Assembly (NCBI GenBank): GCA_945830575.1 | Contig: CALZZE010000003.1 | Coordinates: 1-64,000, forward strand | Direction: 5' to 3' | Source of the DNA: an uncultured Subdoligranulum sp. | GTDB lineage: Bacteria; Bacillota; Clostridia; Oscillospirales; Ruminococcaceae | DNA length: 64,000 nt | Shown: piece after piece, positions 1 through 9,569 of the stretch | Layout of the letters: each line of letters opens with the position of its first letter | Position numbering within the stretch: the first letter of the stretch is position 1 | The notes under the pieces: model-generated | What the model saw: the letters and a program-made list of their open reading frames with translations, nothing else | What the model was told of the DNA's origin: nothing | Databases searched by the model: none | Program-made: the position numbers and the translations under genes

Positions 1-15
1 GTGTATAAGAGACAG
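1..15 (+). other. Residual Tn5/Nextera mosaic-end adapter
   Basis: GTGTATAAGAGACAG equals the last 15 nt of the 19-bp mosaic end AGATGTGTATAAGAGACAG, at the first base of the window. Confidence 0.93.
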
Positions 16-18
16 CCC

Positions 19-1401
19 TTATTGAGAATGTTTTTCCGCCAGCCGTGCGGCGTTCTCCCGCACCTGCTTTCGGCCAAGGGGATACACCAGCCACAGCACG
101 GCGGCCACCGCCGCAAAGCCCATGGCGGGGGCCACACAGGCGATGGTGAAGATGCGCCCCGTCACTGCCGGGTCAAAGGCGGTGGCCTCGCTGTAGCCCG
201 CCAGCCCCAGCAGCGCGCCGGTCAGCCCGGAGGAAAACGCCTGCCCCAGCTTGCGGGAAAAGGAATACACCGCGTAGATGGTTCCGTCCGACCGGCGTCC
301 GGTGCGCAGCTCCGCGTCATCAATGACATCGGTGATCATGGCCCAGATAACGGTGTTGAAAAAGCCCACGCCCATCAGCGCCAGCGTGAAGAACACCACA
401 AACCCGTAGGCCCCGGCGGGGCGCACCCACCAGCAGGCCAGCAGCACCAGCGAGCTGCCCAGACAGGCCGCTGCCGACAGGCTGCGCTTGCCGAACCGTT
501 TGGACAGCGCCCCGGCGGTGGGCGCGCACACCGCCAGAATGGCGGCGTTTCCGGCCAGTGCCGCCGTGCTCTGGGCGGCCACGTTGCCGTAGTAGTTGGG
601 GAACACATAGTTGGCCATGCCGTTGAGCATCAGCATGGAAAGCAGCAGCAGAATGGCCGCCAGCAAAATGCCGATGAGCGCCCGGCTGGTGGCCAGTTCG
701 CCCAGCAGCTTCAGCGGACTGCCCCGCTCGCTGACGGGCAGCGTCACCCGTTCCCGTACCAGCGCGAAACAGGCCAGATAGCTTGCCACCGCCGCAATGC
801 TGAACACCCCGGCAATGACCGTCATCCGCGGACCGGACAGCACCTGCCGTCCGTTCACCGTCACGTAAGCCAGCAGCGGCGTGCCCGCGCCGATCACCAT
901 ACCCGCCAGCGTGCTGCCGATGGTACGCCAGGTGGACAGCTGGGTGCGCTGGGCCGGGTCATCGGTGATGGCGGAGGCCATGGAGCCGTAAGGAATGTTG
1001 ATGGCTGTGTAAAACACCGACCCCCACAACAGATAGGTGACGAACATCCACACCAGCCGCACCCCGTAGGGAGCCGCCGCCAGCCAGGACTGGTAAATGA
1101 GGAAGGAGGACACCGCCACCGGCCCGCAGATGCGCAGCAGCCATGGCCGGAACCGCCCGTGGCGGGTGGGGCGGACGGTGTCCACCCAGCGGCCCATGCC
1201 CACATCGGTGAAGGCGTCCACAAAGCGGGCCAGCATCATCAGCAGGCCCACGGTGCCGGGGGACACGCCCATCACATCGGTGTAAAATTTCATCATAAAG
1301 GTGGAGGACAGGATAAAGGTAAAATCGTTGCCCAGATCACCGAACATATAGCCCACCCGGTCGGCAAAGCCGAAGGGGCGCTGGGAGGAATTTGCAGCCA
1401 A
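19..1401 (-). CDS. MFS/GPH-family (MelB-like) sugar:cation symporter
   Basis: 460 aa, polytopic; DRVGYMFGDLGNDFTF...FYTDVMGVSPGTVGLLMMLARFVDAFTDVGMGRWVD typical of GPH transporters. Confidence 0.88.
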   Translation of the reverse strand: MAANSSQRPFGFADRVGYMFGDLGNDFTFILSSTFMMKFYTDVMGVSPGTVGLLMMLARFVDAFTDVGMGRWVDTVRPTRHGRFRPWLLRICGPVAVSSFLIYQSWLAAAPYGVRLVWMFVTYLLWGSVFYTAINIPYGSMASAITDDPAQRTQLSTWRTIGSTLAGMVIGAGTPLLAYVTVNGRQVLSGPRMTVIAGVFSIAAVASYLACFALVRERVTLPVSERGSPLKLLGELATSRALIGILLAAILLLLSMLMLNGMANYVFPNYYGNVAAQSTAALAGNAAILAVCAPTAGALSKRFGKRSLSAAACLGSSLVLLACWWVRPAGAYGFVVFFTLALMGVGFFNTVIWAMITDVIDDAELRTGRRSDGTIYAVYSFSRKLGQAFSSGLTGALLGLAGYSEATAFDPAVTGRIFTIACVAPAMGFAAVAAVLWLVYPLGRKQVRENAARLAEKHSQ

Positions 1402-1471
1402 AAGCGGGCATCTCCTTTCCGGGAAACCGTGTCCCGGAATGAGTATGCCCGCTGTGCAGTGCTCTCATGCA

Positions 1472-2185
1472 TTAGTTTATGTACAATTTGACCCCGCCGT
1501 TGGCGTGGAGCAGGTGGCTGGGCAGCGGGTCCTGCGCCGTGACGGTGCCATCCTGCGCGCCGCCCATCACCTCGGCGTGCAGCCCGGCCTGCAGCAGCTT
1601 GTCCTTGGCCTGCTGTACACTCAGCCCGATGACCCGCGGCACCGCCCGGAAGGGGTCTGCCTGGGGCCGCACCACCACCAGCCGCACCAGCTGCCCGGCG
1701 GTGAGCTGCGTGCCCGGCTCCGGGTCGCAGCGCACCACTGTGTAGGCGTCCACCGTGTTGTCGCTGATAAACTCCACCGTCACCGCCAGCCCCTCCTGCC
1801 GCAGCAGGTCGGTGGCCTCCCGCTGGGGCATCCGCCGCACCTCCGGCAGCGTGACAAGTTTAGGGCCTTCGCTCACCGTCAGGGTCAGCTGCTGGCCCTC
1901 CTTGACGGTGCGCCCCGCCCGGGGCGTCTGGGCACAGACGGTGCCCGCCGCCTCGTCGCCGCTGCGGTATTCCAGCACCACGGTCAGCCCGGCGTGCTCC
2001 ATCTCGGCGGCCGCCTCCGTTTCGCTGCGCCCCACCAGATTCGGGATGGTCACATCGGCGCGGGTGGAAAACAGCTCGTTGGTGCTCTGGGCCAACACCT
2101 GCCGGATGACCGCCGCCGCCCCCAGCACCGACAAAAGCGCCAGCACCGCCATGACCCGCAGCGGAGTGATCTTCCATTTTCGCAT
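1472..2185 (-). CDS. Membrane-anchored PASTA-domain protein
   Basis: One N-terminal TM then repeated PASTA-like units (VTIPNLVGRSETEAAAEMEHAGLTV..., VTLPEVRRMPQREATDLLRQEGL..., RVIGLSVQQAKDKLLQAGL); RBS upstream of the ATG. Confidence 0.85.
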   Translation of the reverse strand: MRKWKITPLRVMAVLALLSVLGAAAVIRQVLAQSTNELFSTRADVTIPNLVGRSETEAAAEMEHAGLTVVLEYRSGDEAAGTVCAQTPRAGRTVKEGQQLTLTVSEGPKLVTLPEVRRMPQREATDLLRQEGLAVTVEFISDNTVDAYTVVRCDPEPGTQLTAGQLVRLVVVRPQADPFRAVPRVIGLSVQQAKDKLLQAGLHAEVMGGAQDGTVTAQDPLPSHLLHANGGVKLYIN

Positions 2186-2288
2186 CTGCTCACCGCCTTT
2201 TCCATCAGTATACCCCCTGCGCCGCGGCAGAGCAATAGACATTTTGAAAATTTTGTGGTATCATGGTGTACCAAAGGAGGGGATTGCG

Positions 2289-3125
2289 TTGGGCAAACGG
2301 GAACGGGTCTTGCAGCTGCTGCTGTCGGAGATCAAAACGGTCAGCGATGACAAGGTCACGGTCTATGCGGCGCAGGCGTCCTTTTTCACCATCATTTCGG
2401 CGGTGCCGTTTCTGTCGCTGCTGCTGGCGGCCTTCTCGCTGGTTCTGCCGGATATCGCCTTCCGGGTTCTGCCGGACGCGCCCCTTTCCCCGGAACTGTT
2501 CAGCATCCTCGGCCCCATTTTAGAGGACCTGCAAAGCGCCCCGCGCATCTCGCTGCTTTCCTTCTCCGCCATTTTTACGCTGTGGAGTGCCTCCAAGGGC
2601 ACCTCGGCGCTGCGGGAGGGGCTGGAGATCATCTACCGGGCGGACGCGCCGGAGGGCTTTCTCTCCCAGCGTCTGCGGTCGCTGGGCAACACGCTGGCCT
2701 TTATTGCGCTCATTTTGTGCAGTGTGGTGCTGCTGCTGTTCGGGGATTTTCTGGACAATCTCATTCCGTTTTTCAGCATTTCCGGCTTTTTGCTGTACTG
2801 GCGAACGCCGTTTCTGGTGCTGTTCATGTGCGTGGTGTTCACCGCCATGTACACCGCCACCGCCAGCCGTATCCCCCGTCTGCGGGGCCTTCACCGGCAG
2901 GCGCTGCCCCACGTGCCGGGAGCGGTGTTCGCCGCCATGGGCTGGGTGGTGTTTTCCAAGGGGTATGCGCTGTATATCCGCTATTTCCCCAATGCCTCCG
3001 CCGTCTACGGCAGTCTGGGGGCGCTGTGCCTCATCATGCTGTGGCTGTATTTCTGCATGGTGATTCTGCTGCTGGGCGCCGAGGTGAACAAGCTGGTATA
3101 CGCCCTGCGCAGCTCCCGGCATTGA
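2289..3125 (+). CDS. YihY/BrkB-family inner membrane protein
   Basis: TTG start preceded by AAAGGAGG; VYAAQASFFTIISAVPFLSLLLA...YGSLGALCLIMLWLYFCMVILLLGAEVN. Confidence 0.88.
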   Translation: MGKRERVLQLLLSEIKTVSDDKVTVYAAQASFFTIISAVPFLSLLLAAFSLVLPDIAFRVLPDAPLSPELFSILGPILEDLQSAPRISLLSFSAIFTLWSASKGTSALREGLEIIYRADAPEGFLSQRLRSLGNTLAFIALILCSVVLLLFGDFLDNLIPFFSISGFLLYWRTPFLVLFMCVVFTAMYTATASRIPRLRGLHRQALPHVPGAVFAAMGWVVFSKGYALYIRYFPNASAVYGSLGALCLIMLWLYFCMVILLLGAEVNKLVYALRSSRH

Positions 3126-3186
3126 GCGTTTCCTGTCCGCACCTCCTGCTGTCACGGCGCATAGCCTGTTGCAGGAGGTGTTTTGT

Positions 3187-3792
3187 ATGCCCACGGGAAC
3201 CATTCAGATCTACACCTCGGTGGCGCAGCAGGCTGCGCCATTGCAGGGGGTACAGCTGACGATCTTTGACGAGGGCGGCGTGCCGCTGGCAAGCCTGCTC
3301 TCGGATGAAAGCGGCGCAGCGGGGCCGGTCTCGGCCTTTGCGCCGGACAAAAGCTACAGTCTTGACGTGAACAATTCCACGGTGCGGCCCTACGCGCTGT
3401 ACCGCATCACCGCCTCGCTGGACGGCTGGCAGACGCTGACGCTGTCCGGCGTGCAGGTCTTTGACGGGGAACAGACCATCGCCCGGCTGGAACTGCTGCC
3501 CGCCCAGCCCGCGCTGCTCCGCGCCGGCAGCGAGACCGCCGACCAGACCGTGACGCTGCCGCCCCATCCGCTGTTTGTGGGGGGCGGCGGCAGCGGCCCC
3601 GCGCCCACCGGCGGCTGTCCGGTGCCGTTCGTGCTCAACGAGGTGGTCATTCCCAAAAAAATCACGGTGCATCTGGGCAAGCCCAGCGCCAACGTGCGCA
3701 ACGTGACGGTGAGTTTTCAGGACTACATCGCCAACGTGGCCTCCGGTGAGATTTACCCCAGCTGGGGGCCGAAAAGTGGCAAACCACTTTGA
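3187..3792 (+). pseudogene. N-terminal part of a SleC-like spore cortex-lytic / peptidoglycan-binding protein, interrupted by the element
   Basis: RBS AGGAGGTG before the ATG; ...KKITVHLGKPSANVRNVTVSFQDYIANVASGEIYPSW then unrelated GPKSGKPL*; continuation is found in frame at 63496. Confidence 0.85.
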
Positions 3793-4103
3793 ATAATAAC
3801 GATATACCGTTATGTGACTCAAAAACCCGCAAATCCGTTTTCAACCCCTCGTCAGGAAATGGATGGAACGATGTGACAATTTATCCGAAAAACCGTCCCC
3901 GAAAAACAAGATGTGACGTTGTTGTCCGTCAAAAGCGGAAGGCGGTTCTTTTGGGTTATGAGGCCTTTGCGAGCGAACATCTCATGGATGCAAGCCTGCG
4001 AAAAAAATTTCGCTGGATACCGCATATGTATTGATAGAAGCGATTCCCGATGAGCGGCGGCCCGGAAAAAATCGTGAGCAAAACATACCGACAGTGTGTA
4101 AAT

Positions 4104-4424
4104 ATGGAACGCGAAGAAACAAAGAAAATCGCCGGTGGGATGGCCGAGCTGCCGGACGAGGAATTGGATCGGGTTGTCGGCGGAAAAGATACACATTACG
4201 TATTAATGGATCAAAAAATGGTTGGCCCCTTTGGTAAGTATCCGATCAATGTGATTAAAGTATATAAGTGGGAGACTGATGCTGCTTTTTATTATGCGGC
4301 AAAACGCAAAATGTTACAGAAATTTTCAAAAAATTCAGATTTTTCCCGCAACCGGAATGGATTGCTATTTCGCGGGTGCAATGCTATAATACCCTCAAAT
4401 GGAAAGGCAGGGAGGACACCATGA
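4104..4424 (+). CDS. Double-glycine-leader peptide, putative RiPP/secreted peptide precursor
   Basis: MEREETKKIAGGMAELPDEELDRVVGG|KDTHYVLMDQ...; leader resembles those at 42.5 kb and 50.3 kb; no clear RBS. Confidence 0.5.
   Translation: MEREETKKIAGGMAELPDEELDRVVGGKDTHYVLMDQKMVGPFGKYPINVIKVYKWETDAAFYYAAKRKMLQKFSKNSDFSRNRNGLLFRGCNAIIPSNGKAGRTP
4362..4390 (+). promoter_or_regulatory. Sigma-A type promoter for the 4421 gene
   Basis: TTGCTA-N17-TATAAT with extended TG. Confidence 0.65.
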
Positions 4425-5173
4425 ACAAAACAAACCGTGCCGCCGTTATTCTTGCGCTGCTGGCGGGAATCTGTATCGGCGGCGCAGCCGCAGCGGTTTC
4501 TCATGCGATGCCGGGGAAGGCTTCCCCCACGGTGCAGTCCCTGTACCAGCAGGCGATTGAGGACGCCGTTGTGGCCGGGGAGGAGGAAATCTATCCGCTG
4601 GTGGAGATCACCGAGGACAGTGATTTGGTGACGTGGAATGAGAAAAAGGACAAGGTCCTGATGATGACCTTTCACGACACGCCGGACAGCTATCCGGCGG
4701 GAGAGAGCGTACCCGTTCAAGGATACTCTGTCTGGGTCTTTTCGGGAAAGGAGTTTCTCTCCCGATACCCTGCTTTGGGAAAAGCAGAGGACTGGAATTT
4801 GCGCATGAACCAGCTCATCGGCCTGCCTGCGGACAGCGGGATGACCCATGTCAGCGCCATGTGGGTATCCCCGGAGGATTTGATACGCCCGGCTTATGTG
4901 ACGGATGTGACCGGCCAGATGCGCAATTCTTTCTCTGAGGATACGCCGGAGGACCCGGACTATATTGCGTGGTTCAACGCCAACGCCGTGTATTCTTACT
5001 GCGAAAATACCTATCCCTGGACCAGACTTGGGTATACCTACGACTGGGCGGAGAACGGCGAGGAATATGGCCTTTCGGAATTCCTCCTCACCGATGGGGC
5101 CGAAGTGACCGTGGAATTCACCAGGACTCTGGAGGAGTTTCTCCGCTGGGCCGGGGAGGAAACCAAATCGTAA
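4421..5173 (+). CDS. Exported protein of unknown function
   Basis: Signal peptide MNKTNRAAVILALLAGICIGGAAAA; RBS GGGAGG; truncated paralogue at 59660. Confidence 0.75.
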   Translation: MNKTNRAAVILALLAGICIGGAAAAVSHAMPGKASPTVQSLYQQAIEDAVVAGEEEIYPLVEITEDSDLVTWNEKKDKVLMMTFHDTPDSYPAGESVPVQGYSVWVFSGKEFLSRYPALGKAEDWNLRMNQLIGLPADSGMTHVSAMWVSPEDLIRPAYVTDVTGQMRNSFSEDTPEDPDYIAWFNANAVYSYCENTYPWTRLGYTYDWAENGEEYGLSEFLLTDGAEVTVEFTRTLEEFLRWAGEETKS

Positions 5174-5294
5174 AGGCAGCACGGCATACCGATGGCAAGG
5201 GTTCCCGTCATGATTGCCCTTTTCCGACAGGCCGGGCCGTCCTGCGGGATGTCCGCTTTTGTAAAATTTTGGCGAAATAGAGAAAATTCCGGGA

Positions 5295-5331
5295 AAGTGT
5301 CCCGGTCTTGTCCTATTTCTATTCGTATAAT
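5295..5331 (+). promoter_or_regulatory. 11-bp-period direct-repeat promoter (motif 1)
   Basis: AAGTGTCCC-GG-TCTTGTCCT-N11-TATAAT. Confidence 0.7.
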
Positions 5332-5364
5332 AAGACAATAACCGTCAGAAAGGACAGATGAACC

Positions 5365-5769
5365 ATGCAGGAACAAAAAACTTCTTCTCTTCGGCTGAAC
5401 AAGGGCGATGTGGTGTACCAGCAGTGGGACACCGATGTGGAATGCATGTATGACATCCGCTGCGGCAGCATCGGCCTGTTTGAAAGCTACGGCACGCCGG
5501 ACCAGACGCTGCTGGCAGAGCTGGTCATGGAGGATTTTTTTGGCGAAATGGACATGATCGAAGGGACGCCCCGTTCCCACACTGCGGTGGCGCTGGAGGA
5601 TGGCACCGAGCTGATCCCCATCACGGCGGAAACCTTCCGGTCTTATTTTTCCACCCGTCCGGCCAAGGTGCTGCTGATTATGCAGAATCTCAGCCGCCGC
5701 ACCCGTGAACTGACCAAACGGTACATCGGCCTCTGCCGGAAAATCTACAACGACCATCAGAAACAGTGA
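5365..5769 (+). CDS. Cyclic-nucleotide-binding-like domain protein without a DNA-binding domain
   Basis: LNKGDVVYQQWDTDVECMYDIRCGSIGLFESYG...FFGEMDMIEGTPRSHTAVAL. Confidence 0.75.
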   Translation: MQEQKTSSLRLNKGDVVYQQWDTDVECMYDIRCGSIGLFESYGTPDQTLLAELVMEDFFGEMDMIEGTPRSHTAVALEDGTELIPITAETFRSYFSTRPAKVLLIMQNLSRRTRELTKRYIGLCRKIYNDHQKQ

Positions 5770-5780
5770 GGGGCGGTTCT

Positions 5781-6290
5781 ATGAAAAGCGAAAACATCAT
5801 CACGCTGCACCGCGGGGAAGTGCTCTACCATCAGGGAGATTACCGCTCCACCATGTTCGAGTTGATTCAGGGACAGGTGAACATTGTTGTGGAGTACGGC
5901 AAGGGAAGTGAACTCCGCATTGCCACGCTGGAGGAGGGACAGTGCTTCGGCGTTTCCGGCGTGCTGGAGTGCTATCCCCGCATCGCCACGGCGGTGGCCG
6001 CGCAGGAGGAAACCGTGGTGAAGGAAATCACCGCAGAGGATTTTGCAGGCTATTTTCTGGAAAATCAGGACAAGGTGTACGACATCATGCGCCACATGGG
6101 TGCCCTGCTGCGCCAGATGGACAGTGATTACGCCCGTCTGTCCCGTGCGGAGGCGGAAAAACGTCTGGAGGAGATACCGCGTCCCGACCATGTCCGCGCC
6201 GCGCTGCTGCGTCTGGCGGCGGAGTGGGATGCCATCTGTGATGCCATGGCCCGCGCCGGCGCGATGGACATGGCGGGTAAAATCCGCTGA
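5781..6290 (+). CDS. Cyclic-nucleotide-binding domain protein
   Basis: ITLHRGEVLYHQGDYRSTMFELIQGQVNIVVEYG...GQCFGVSGVLECYPRIATAVA; close paralogue at 40796-41308. Confidence 0.82.
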   Translation: MKSENIITLHRGEVLYHQGDYRSTMFELIQGQVNIVVEYGKGSELRIATLEEGQCFGVSGVLECYPRIATAVAAQEETVVKEITAEDFAGYFLENQDKVYDIMRHMGALLRQMDSDYARLSRAEAEKRLEEIPRPDHVRAALLRLAAEWDAICDAMARAGAMDMAGKIR

Positions 6291-6322
6291 TTTCAATAGG
6301 GTGGATGCCCCGCAGGACTGCC

Positions 6323-6384
6323 AGACTGTCAAAAAAATCCAATCACAACGAGAAGCCCTGCCGCAATGCGGCAGGGCCACTTTT
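6323..6384. repeat. Dispersed intergenic repeat copy AGACTGTCAAAAAA...CAATCACAACGAGAA
   Basis: Shares its core with 35274 and 40429; contains the GC hairpin CCCTGCCGCAATGCGGCAGGG. Confidence 0.7.
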
Positions 6385-9344
6385 TATTGCGCAGGCCGGG
6401 GCGGGGGGCCTTTCCTGGGGATGGCCACGCCCTCCCGGTCGCAGAGCAGCTTGATGTCCCGCAGCATCTCCCGCTGCAGGCGGATGCGGTTCTCCTCGCG
6501 GCACAGCGCGTCTACGCGCAATACGGTGCCCGCGCCGGACAGCTCCACCACATCGCAGTAATACGGCCCGCTGACGATTTCGGGGTGGGCCTTGCGGATG
6601 ACGGGGAACTCCGCCTGGAGCAGCTGCTCCACCCGGCTCAGGTCCTCGGCGGCATCCAGCGTGAAGGTGCAGCTGACGGTGGAGTATTCCTGCGTCATGT
6701 TGATGAGCTTTTTGATTTGGGAGTTGTTGATGATCTGGATGTCACCGGCCAGATTTTCCACCTTGGTGCTGCGCAGGCCAATCTCCAGCACCACGCCGCG
6801 CCAGCCGTCCACCGAGACCATGTCGCCCACCCGGAAGTCTCCCTCAAACACCAGGAACACACCGGCCAGAATATCCGCTGTCAGATTCTGCGCGCCGAAC
6901 ACCAGCATGGCGGACAGGAAGCCTGCCGACGCCACCAGCGTGCTGGCCTTGACGCCCATCAGGCTGAGAGCGTAAAACACCGTGATGATGAAGGAGATAT
7001 ACTTGATGGCGCTGCAAAGCTGGCGGGCCAGCGTTTCGCTGCGGGAGCCAAGGTTGCGGCCCACCATGAACACGACCTTGCGCACCACCCAGCTGAAACT
7101 GAACACCACAATGAACAGCAGCAGCCCGGCCGTGACCGCGAAGATATTGAAGGAGCGTTCCCACTGGCCGCTCAGCAGATAGGCCATCAGCGAATCGCCC
7201 TGAGACCCGGCATTGAGCACCAGCAGGGCGCTGAGCAGCACGGTACCGATGAACAGCGCGCCCACTGCGGTGGCGTACTTGTCCTCCGGGGTGCGGTCCT
7301 CCCAGCGGATGCTGCCGTCGCTGGTCTTGCGGCCCATCACCGGGCCGTTGACGCGATGCCCGTTGGCGGTGGTGGTGGCGGTGTCAAAGCGGATGCGGGG
7401 TGCCCGCAGCGCCTGCAACAGCGGCACGGTGGTTCGGGGACCCCGGTGCAGCGTGCAGGCCATCAGCATCAGCAAAAACAGCAGTACAGCGGAGAAAAGC
7501 AGCCTGCGCACCTGTGCGGCGCCCGCGTTGATTACCGATTCCATGGGAATGACGCTCACCAGCCACATGGAATCGCTGCGTTTCACGTTCATGTAGACTT
7601 TCTCGGCCAAAAGCGTCTGGGAGCCGGCGTAGCCGTCCCGCAGACAGCCTTCGCTCAACCCCAAATCCAGCGGGGAGGCACCGCTCAGCCCCTTCCAACC
7701 AAGTACGTCGTCCGAGAGGAGCGTGCCGGTCTCCACGTCAAAAGCCAGTGCAGAACCGCCGCCCAGATCGGCTTGCAGCAGCGTCGCGTCCAGTGACAGA
7801 CGGCTGCGCCGTTCCTGTAACATTTGCAGCGGGAAGGTGAGGCGCACGATGCCGGCGCCGTCCTGACGGCGTACCACAATGTAGCAGCTGTTGTCGTCCA
7901 CCTCGGTGGCCAGATGCACCTTGCTGCCGGACATCACATCCAGACAGGCGGCGCTGCTGGGGTCATCGGGGTCATCCTGTAACGTGTAGTCCCGGTAAGG
8001 GGTGCTGCTGGCCACGGCGGTGCCGTTGCCGTCAAAGATGTCAATGGCCAGACAGTGCAGCCGCTCGGCCAGCGCCTCCAGCCGCTCGCCCTCCAGCAGA
8101 GCGGGCTGCAGGGCCAGCGCCGCAGCCAGCATATCGCCGTCCGTGTAGCCGATGGAATAGAATTTCTCCGTCACGGTGTCGGACTGGGACTGGTTTTCCC
8201 CAAGCTGCAGCTCCACCGACTTCAGGCCGTTCTCCGCCTTCAGATTTTGCTGGGAGATGGAATTGAGCGTCTGGATGTAGGTCATGGAGCCGCCCAACAG
8301 CAGCAGCACGCCCAGGGCCAGAGCCGTAATCCGGGGGGCCAGCGTCATGTCCAGCGAAAAGCCTGCGGGGAGTCTGACAAAAAGATGGGGTGTGCGCACG
8401 GTGGTGCGGTCGGTGAGCAAAATCAGCGCGTAGAGCAGCACCGCCAGCATCGCCACAACAAGCGCCAGCAGGGACAGCTTCACGGCATTGAGCATGCGGA
8501 AAACCACATCCATCATATACATCGCGGCCACGACCCGTCCGCCGTCCTCCATGGTTCGCACGCGAACCAGATAGAATTCCTGCCCCAGAAGCACCAGATC
8601 CGAACTGCCGGACTCGATACTCAGCAGGCGGGAGGCCGACCGGCCATCCATCGAGCTGTCATCAAAGCCCTGATACCGGCCGTTGGTGTCCACCACAAAG
8701 ACAAAGCCGCTCTGGTTGATGGTGATGTCTCCCATCACGCTGCGCCAGTTGATGCTCTCCGCCAGACCAAGGCCTGCATCGCCGGTGTTGGAAAAGCCCA
8801 GCACCACCGAGCCGAACTGACAGGCGGCGGAATAATAGGAACCCTTGCTGGTGTGGACCACCGTTTCGGACTGGGCAAGCGTCTGCCGCTGGGCCAGTGT
8901 CACATCCGACGGCATGGCCTCGCCCACGGTCACGTTGCCGTCAGCGTCCAGCAGCCAGACCTGTTCGGTGCTGCTGGCCATATCGACCAGTTCTTTCGTG
9001 GTGGGGGGCGTCTGCGGGTCCACCCAGAAATCCAGCACCGCGCCAAGCGCCGAGGTGTGGGTCAGCCGGATGGATTCATCCAGCTGCTGCTCCTCGCTGT
9101 TTTTGCTGCGGGCGGTCTCATAGCGCAGCTGCCCCGCGTCCAGCGCAGCATCCATGTACAGGGAAAGCTCCTCGTACATCACGCTGATGTGATCCGTCAT
9201 GGGGCCGATGCTCACCAGCAGCAGAGCCAGCAGCGAGAGCCACACCGTCACCCGCGCCCGTCTGGGCAGCCGGCGCCGTTTCGGCTTTCGGTCGACTTTG
9301 GGAGGAGTAGCACCCTCCTGCTTTCCGAGAAAGAAAAACTTCAT
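6384..9344 (-). CDS. Mechanosensitive channel (MscS-like) with long extracytoplasmic sensory N-terminus
   Basis: C-terminal MscS core: SAGFLSAMLVFGAQNLTADILAGVFLVFEGDFRVGDMVSVDGWRGVVLEIGLRSTKVEN; about 700-aa N-terminus with several TM segments and Cache-like regions. Confidence 0.85.
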   Translation of the reverse strand: MKFFFLGKQEGATPPKVDRKPKRRRLPRRARVTVWLSLLALLLVSIGPMTDHISVMYEELSLYMDAALDAGQLRYETARSKNSEEQQLDESIRLTHTSALGAVLDFWVDPQTPPTTKELVDMASSTEQVWLLDADGNVTVGEAMPSDVTLAQRQTLAQSETVVHTSKGSYYSAACQFGSVVLGFSNTGDAGLGLAESINWRSVMGDITINQSGFVFVVDTNGRYQGFDDSSMDGRSASRLLSIESGSSDLVLLGQEFYLVRVRTMEDGGRVVAAMYMMDVVFRMLNAVKLSLLALVVAMLAVLLYALILLTDRTTVRTPHLFVRLPAGFSLDMTLAPRITALALGVLLLLGGSMTYIQTLNSISQQNLKAENGLKSVELQLGENQSQSDTVTEKFYSIGYTDGDMLAAALALQPALLEGERLEALAERLHCLAIDIFDGNGTAVASSTPYRDYTLQDDPDDPSSAACLDVMSGSKVHLATEVDDNSCYIVVRRQDGAGIVRLTFPLQMLQERRSRLSLDATLLQADLGGGSALAFDVETGTLLSDDVLGWKGLSGASPLDLGLSEGCLRDGYAGSQTLLAEKVYMNVKRSDSMWLVSVIPMESVINAGAAQVRRLLFSAVLLFLLMLMACTLHRGPRTTVPLLQALRAPRIRFDTATTTANGHRVNGPVMGRKTSDGSIRWEDRTPEDKYATAVGALFIGTVLLSALLVLNAGSQGDSLMAYLLSGQWERSFNIFAVTAGLLLFIVVFSFSWVVRKVVFMVGRNLGSRSETLARQLCSAIKYISFIITVFYALSLMGVKASTLVASAGFLSAMLVFGAQNLTADILAGVFLVFEGDFRVGDMVSVDGWRGVVLEIGLRSTKVENLAGDIQIINNSQIKKLINMTQEYSTVSCTFTLDAAEDLSRVEQLLQAEFPVIRKAHPEIVSGPYYCDVVELSGAGTVLRVDALCREENRIRLQREMLRDIKLLCDREGVAIPRKGPPPRPAQ

Positions 9345-9431
9345 ATGACACATCCTCCGCTGATTGTATAGTATAGATTATACATGGACAGGCAGAAAAC
9401 AGCAACTCAGAAAAACCACAAAAACGTGAAA

Positions 9432-9468
9432 ATTTGTCTCAAAGTTGTACCAGTCACTTTGGTATCAT
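9432..9468 (+). promoter_or_regulatory. 11-bp-period direct-repeat promoter (motif 1)
   Basis: ATTTGTCTC-AA-AGTTGTACC-N11-TATCAT. Confidence 0.65.
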
Positions 9469-9569
9469 GAGGATACAGCGCTCCCGTGCCGCAGGCCGGG
9501 GAAAAAGCCAACGCAGGGGCAACCGTAGGAATAACGGCGTATTTGCGCCGAAAAAAGGAGGAACTTTCC

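Noticed and set aside
1-1491. 496-aa + strand ORF overlapping the MFS gene
   Set aside because: Antisense to a clear transporter and His/Gln/Gly/Arg-rich, typical of spurious frames in GC-rich DNA
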